NCBI GenBank assembly: GCA_001751225.1
Contig: MAXT01000272.1
Span: 1 to 7,059, forward strand
Source: Desulfuromonadales bacterium C00003107
Lineage (GTDB): Bacteria > Desulfobacterota > Desulfuromonadia > Desulfuromonadales > Syntrophotaleaceae
Length of the DNA stretch: 7,059 bases
Direction of reading: 5' to 3'
Below are positions 6,487-7,059 of the stretch, in pieces. The notes under the pieces are model-generated. The model was not told the origin of the DNA and did no database searches. It saw only the letters and a list, made by a program, of their open reading frames with translations. Position 1 is the first letter of the stretch. Every line of letters starts with the position of its first letter. The translations under genes were made by a program, and so were the position numbers.

Positions 6487-6600
6487 CTACTCGCTACTTT
6501 CCAGCAGGGTCTTGGTGCTTTTGAAAATTTCTTCGCCGTCGGTGCGGATCTGATCGAAAACCTGCGTTTGCCTTGTTCTGCAATCTGTAAAGCAAGGTCA
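6487..6600 (-). pseudogene. Unidentified gene remnant with helical C-terminus
   Basis: The minus strand encodes QVFDQIRTDGEEIFKSTKTL followed by LESSE-stop, protein-like and hydrophilic, possibly the end of a helical protein such as a phasin. The frame has no start. An adjacent frame just upstream reads DLALQIAEQGK and would join it through a one- or two-base shift. I take it as a broken gene end of unknown function. Confidence 0.3.
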
Positions 6601-6632
6601 AAATATCAGAGCTACGGATACTTGTTAAGCTG

Positions 6633-6791
6633 TCAGGCCATTTTCAAGTTAGTTTCCATCCTGAAACGGCCCTTTTTCCCAATCTCTGCGTCAATCTGCA
6701 CGTTTGCTTGTGCGGCGTAAACAGCTACGCCTCCGCGCAACCGTTTGATTTTCTTGACCTTGGGAAAAATTGCTCGTTTCCCATATGAAAA
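6633..6791 (-). pseudogene. Unidentified open stretch without a start codon
   Basis: This minus-strand frame (about 52 codons) contains KKIKRLRGGVAVYAAQANV and ends METNLKMA-stop. It has no ATG except near its end and no ribosome binding site that would support another start. The composition looks coding, but I recognise no family. It may be the tail of a lost gene or a dispersed repeat. Confidence 0.22.
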
Positions 6792-6798
6792 CTACATC

Positions 6799-6827
6799 GT
6801 GTCCATCTGGAGTTTCCGGATGGACAC
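6799..6827 (-). terminator. Stem-loop after the right-hand GGDEF gene
   Basis: A 12-bp stem, GTGTCCATCTGG (6799-6810) with CCGGATGGACAC (6816-6827), has a 5-base loop and starts 4 bases after the GGDEF stop. It probably marks the 3' end of that gene. The following minus-strand sequence has only a short T-run (TTTT, a few bases on), so termination may be weak, or the stem may stabilise the RNA. Confidence 0.5.
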
Positions 6828-6830
6828 AGG

Positions 6831-7058
6831 TTAGCAATATTTTACAATGTTTTTTCCCGCATCTTTTGCCTGATAAAGAGCAAGGTCCGCGCGTTTGACC
6901 AATGAATCCGAATTATCGTCAACCTGAAGTTCCGCAAGACCTATACTTACCGTAATATGACCAACTTTGGGGAAGTCATGCCCAGATATTTTTTCCCTTA
7001 ACCGCTCTGCCAGTTGCAAGGCGGCATCTTTTCCTGTTTCAGGCAGTAAAATAGTAAA
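6831..7058 (-). CDS. C-terminal end of a GGDEF diguanylate cyclase (partial)
   Basis: The gene enters from the right edge. The visible frame encodes 75 residues, starting FTILLPETGKDAALQLAERL and continuing TVSIGLAEL, then the closing signature ADLALYQAKDAGKN and IVKYC-stop. These are the last two-thirds of a GGDEF domain. The first visible residue, Phe, is almost certainly the F of the GG(D/E)EF motif, because the partial codon before it ends in G, as GAG would. The active-site motif and any sensor domain lie outside the window, so activity and input are unknown. The gene ends right after the GGDEF domain, with no EAL domain. Confidence 0.88.
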   Translation of the reverse strand, partial: FTILLPETGKDAALQLAERLREKISGHDFPKVGHITVSIGLAELQVDDNSDSLVKRADLALYQAKDAGKNIVKYC

Positions 7059-7059
7059 C

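Noticed and set aside
6415..6720. 101-codon plus-strand open frame
   Set aside because: No ribosome binding site and no recognisable domain; the minus strand holds more protein-like pieces in the same place.
1..7059. CRISPR array, tRNA, rRNA or insertion sequence
   Set aside because: No regularly spaced repeats, no tRNA or rRNA sequence that I recognise, and no transposase frame or terminal inverted repeats; the only long repeat is the 30-bp pair around the operon.

Overview
The window reads as chromosomal DNA of a Gram-negative bacterium with about 50% GC. The proteins carry export signals and there is a periplasm-type signalling pair. The style of the broken acetyltransferase and ferritin-like remnants reminds me of Desulfuromonadales-type (delta-proteobacterial) genomes, but that is an impression from memory, not a search result.

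Layout, left to right. Positions 1-425 hold no gene I can support. A plus-strand gene (468-1466) encodes an exported MltB-type lytic murein transglycosylase. It converges on a minus-strand two-gene operon (5086 down to 1549). The first gene encodes a PotD-family periplasmic polyamine-binding protein. Seven bases later comes an 823-residue membrane protein with a periplasmic sensor, HAMP, GGDEF and EAL domains. The operon has a plausible sigma70 promoter (5135-5162) and an inverted repeat upstream of it (5210-5238). To the right, 5267-6830 is a stretch of gene debris on the minus strand: an acetyltransferase broken by an out-of-frame internal deletion, the C-terminal half of a ferritin-like protein, and shorter unidentified remnants. 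Several minus-strand stem-loops with T-tracts lie among them. At the right edge is the 3' end of a second GGDEF gene.

The main finding is the operon. A solo PotD-like binding protein directly upstream of a membrane GGDEF-EAL protein, with no transporter genes beside it, matches the NspS-MbaA arrangement of Vibrio cholerae, in which periplasmic polyamine sensing sets the c-di-GMP level and biofilm formation. Here the cyclase motif is a canonical GGDEF and the phosphodiesterase residues look intact, so the protein could be bifunctional. The operon lies between two 30-bp direct repeats, 1482-1511 and 5267-5296. Both encode the same protein tail, SFASLGSMG-stop, on the minus strand and differ only at three third-codon positions. 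The right copy is the true end of the broken acetyltransferase. The left copy is an orphan tail, which suggests rearrangement or insertion around the operon.
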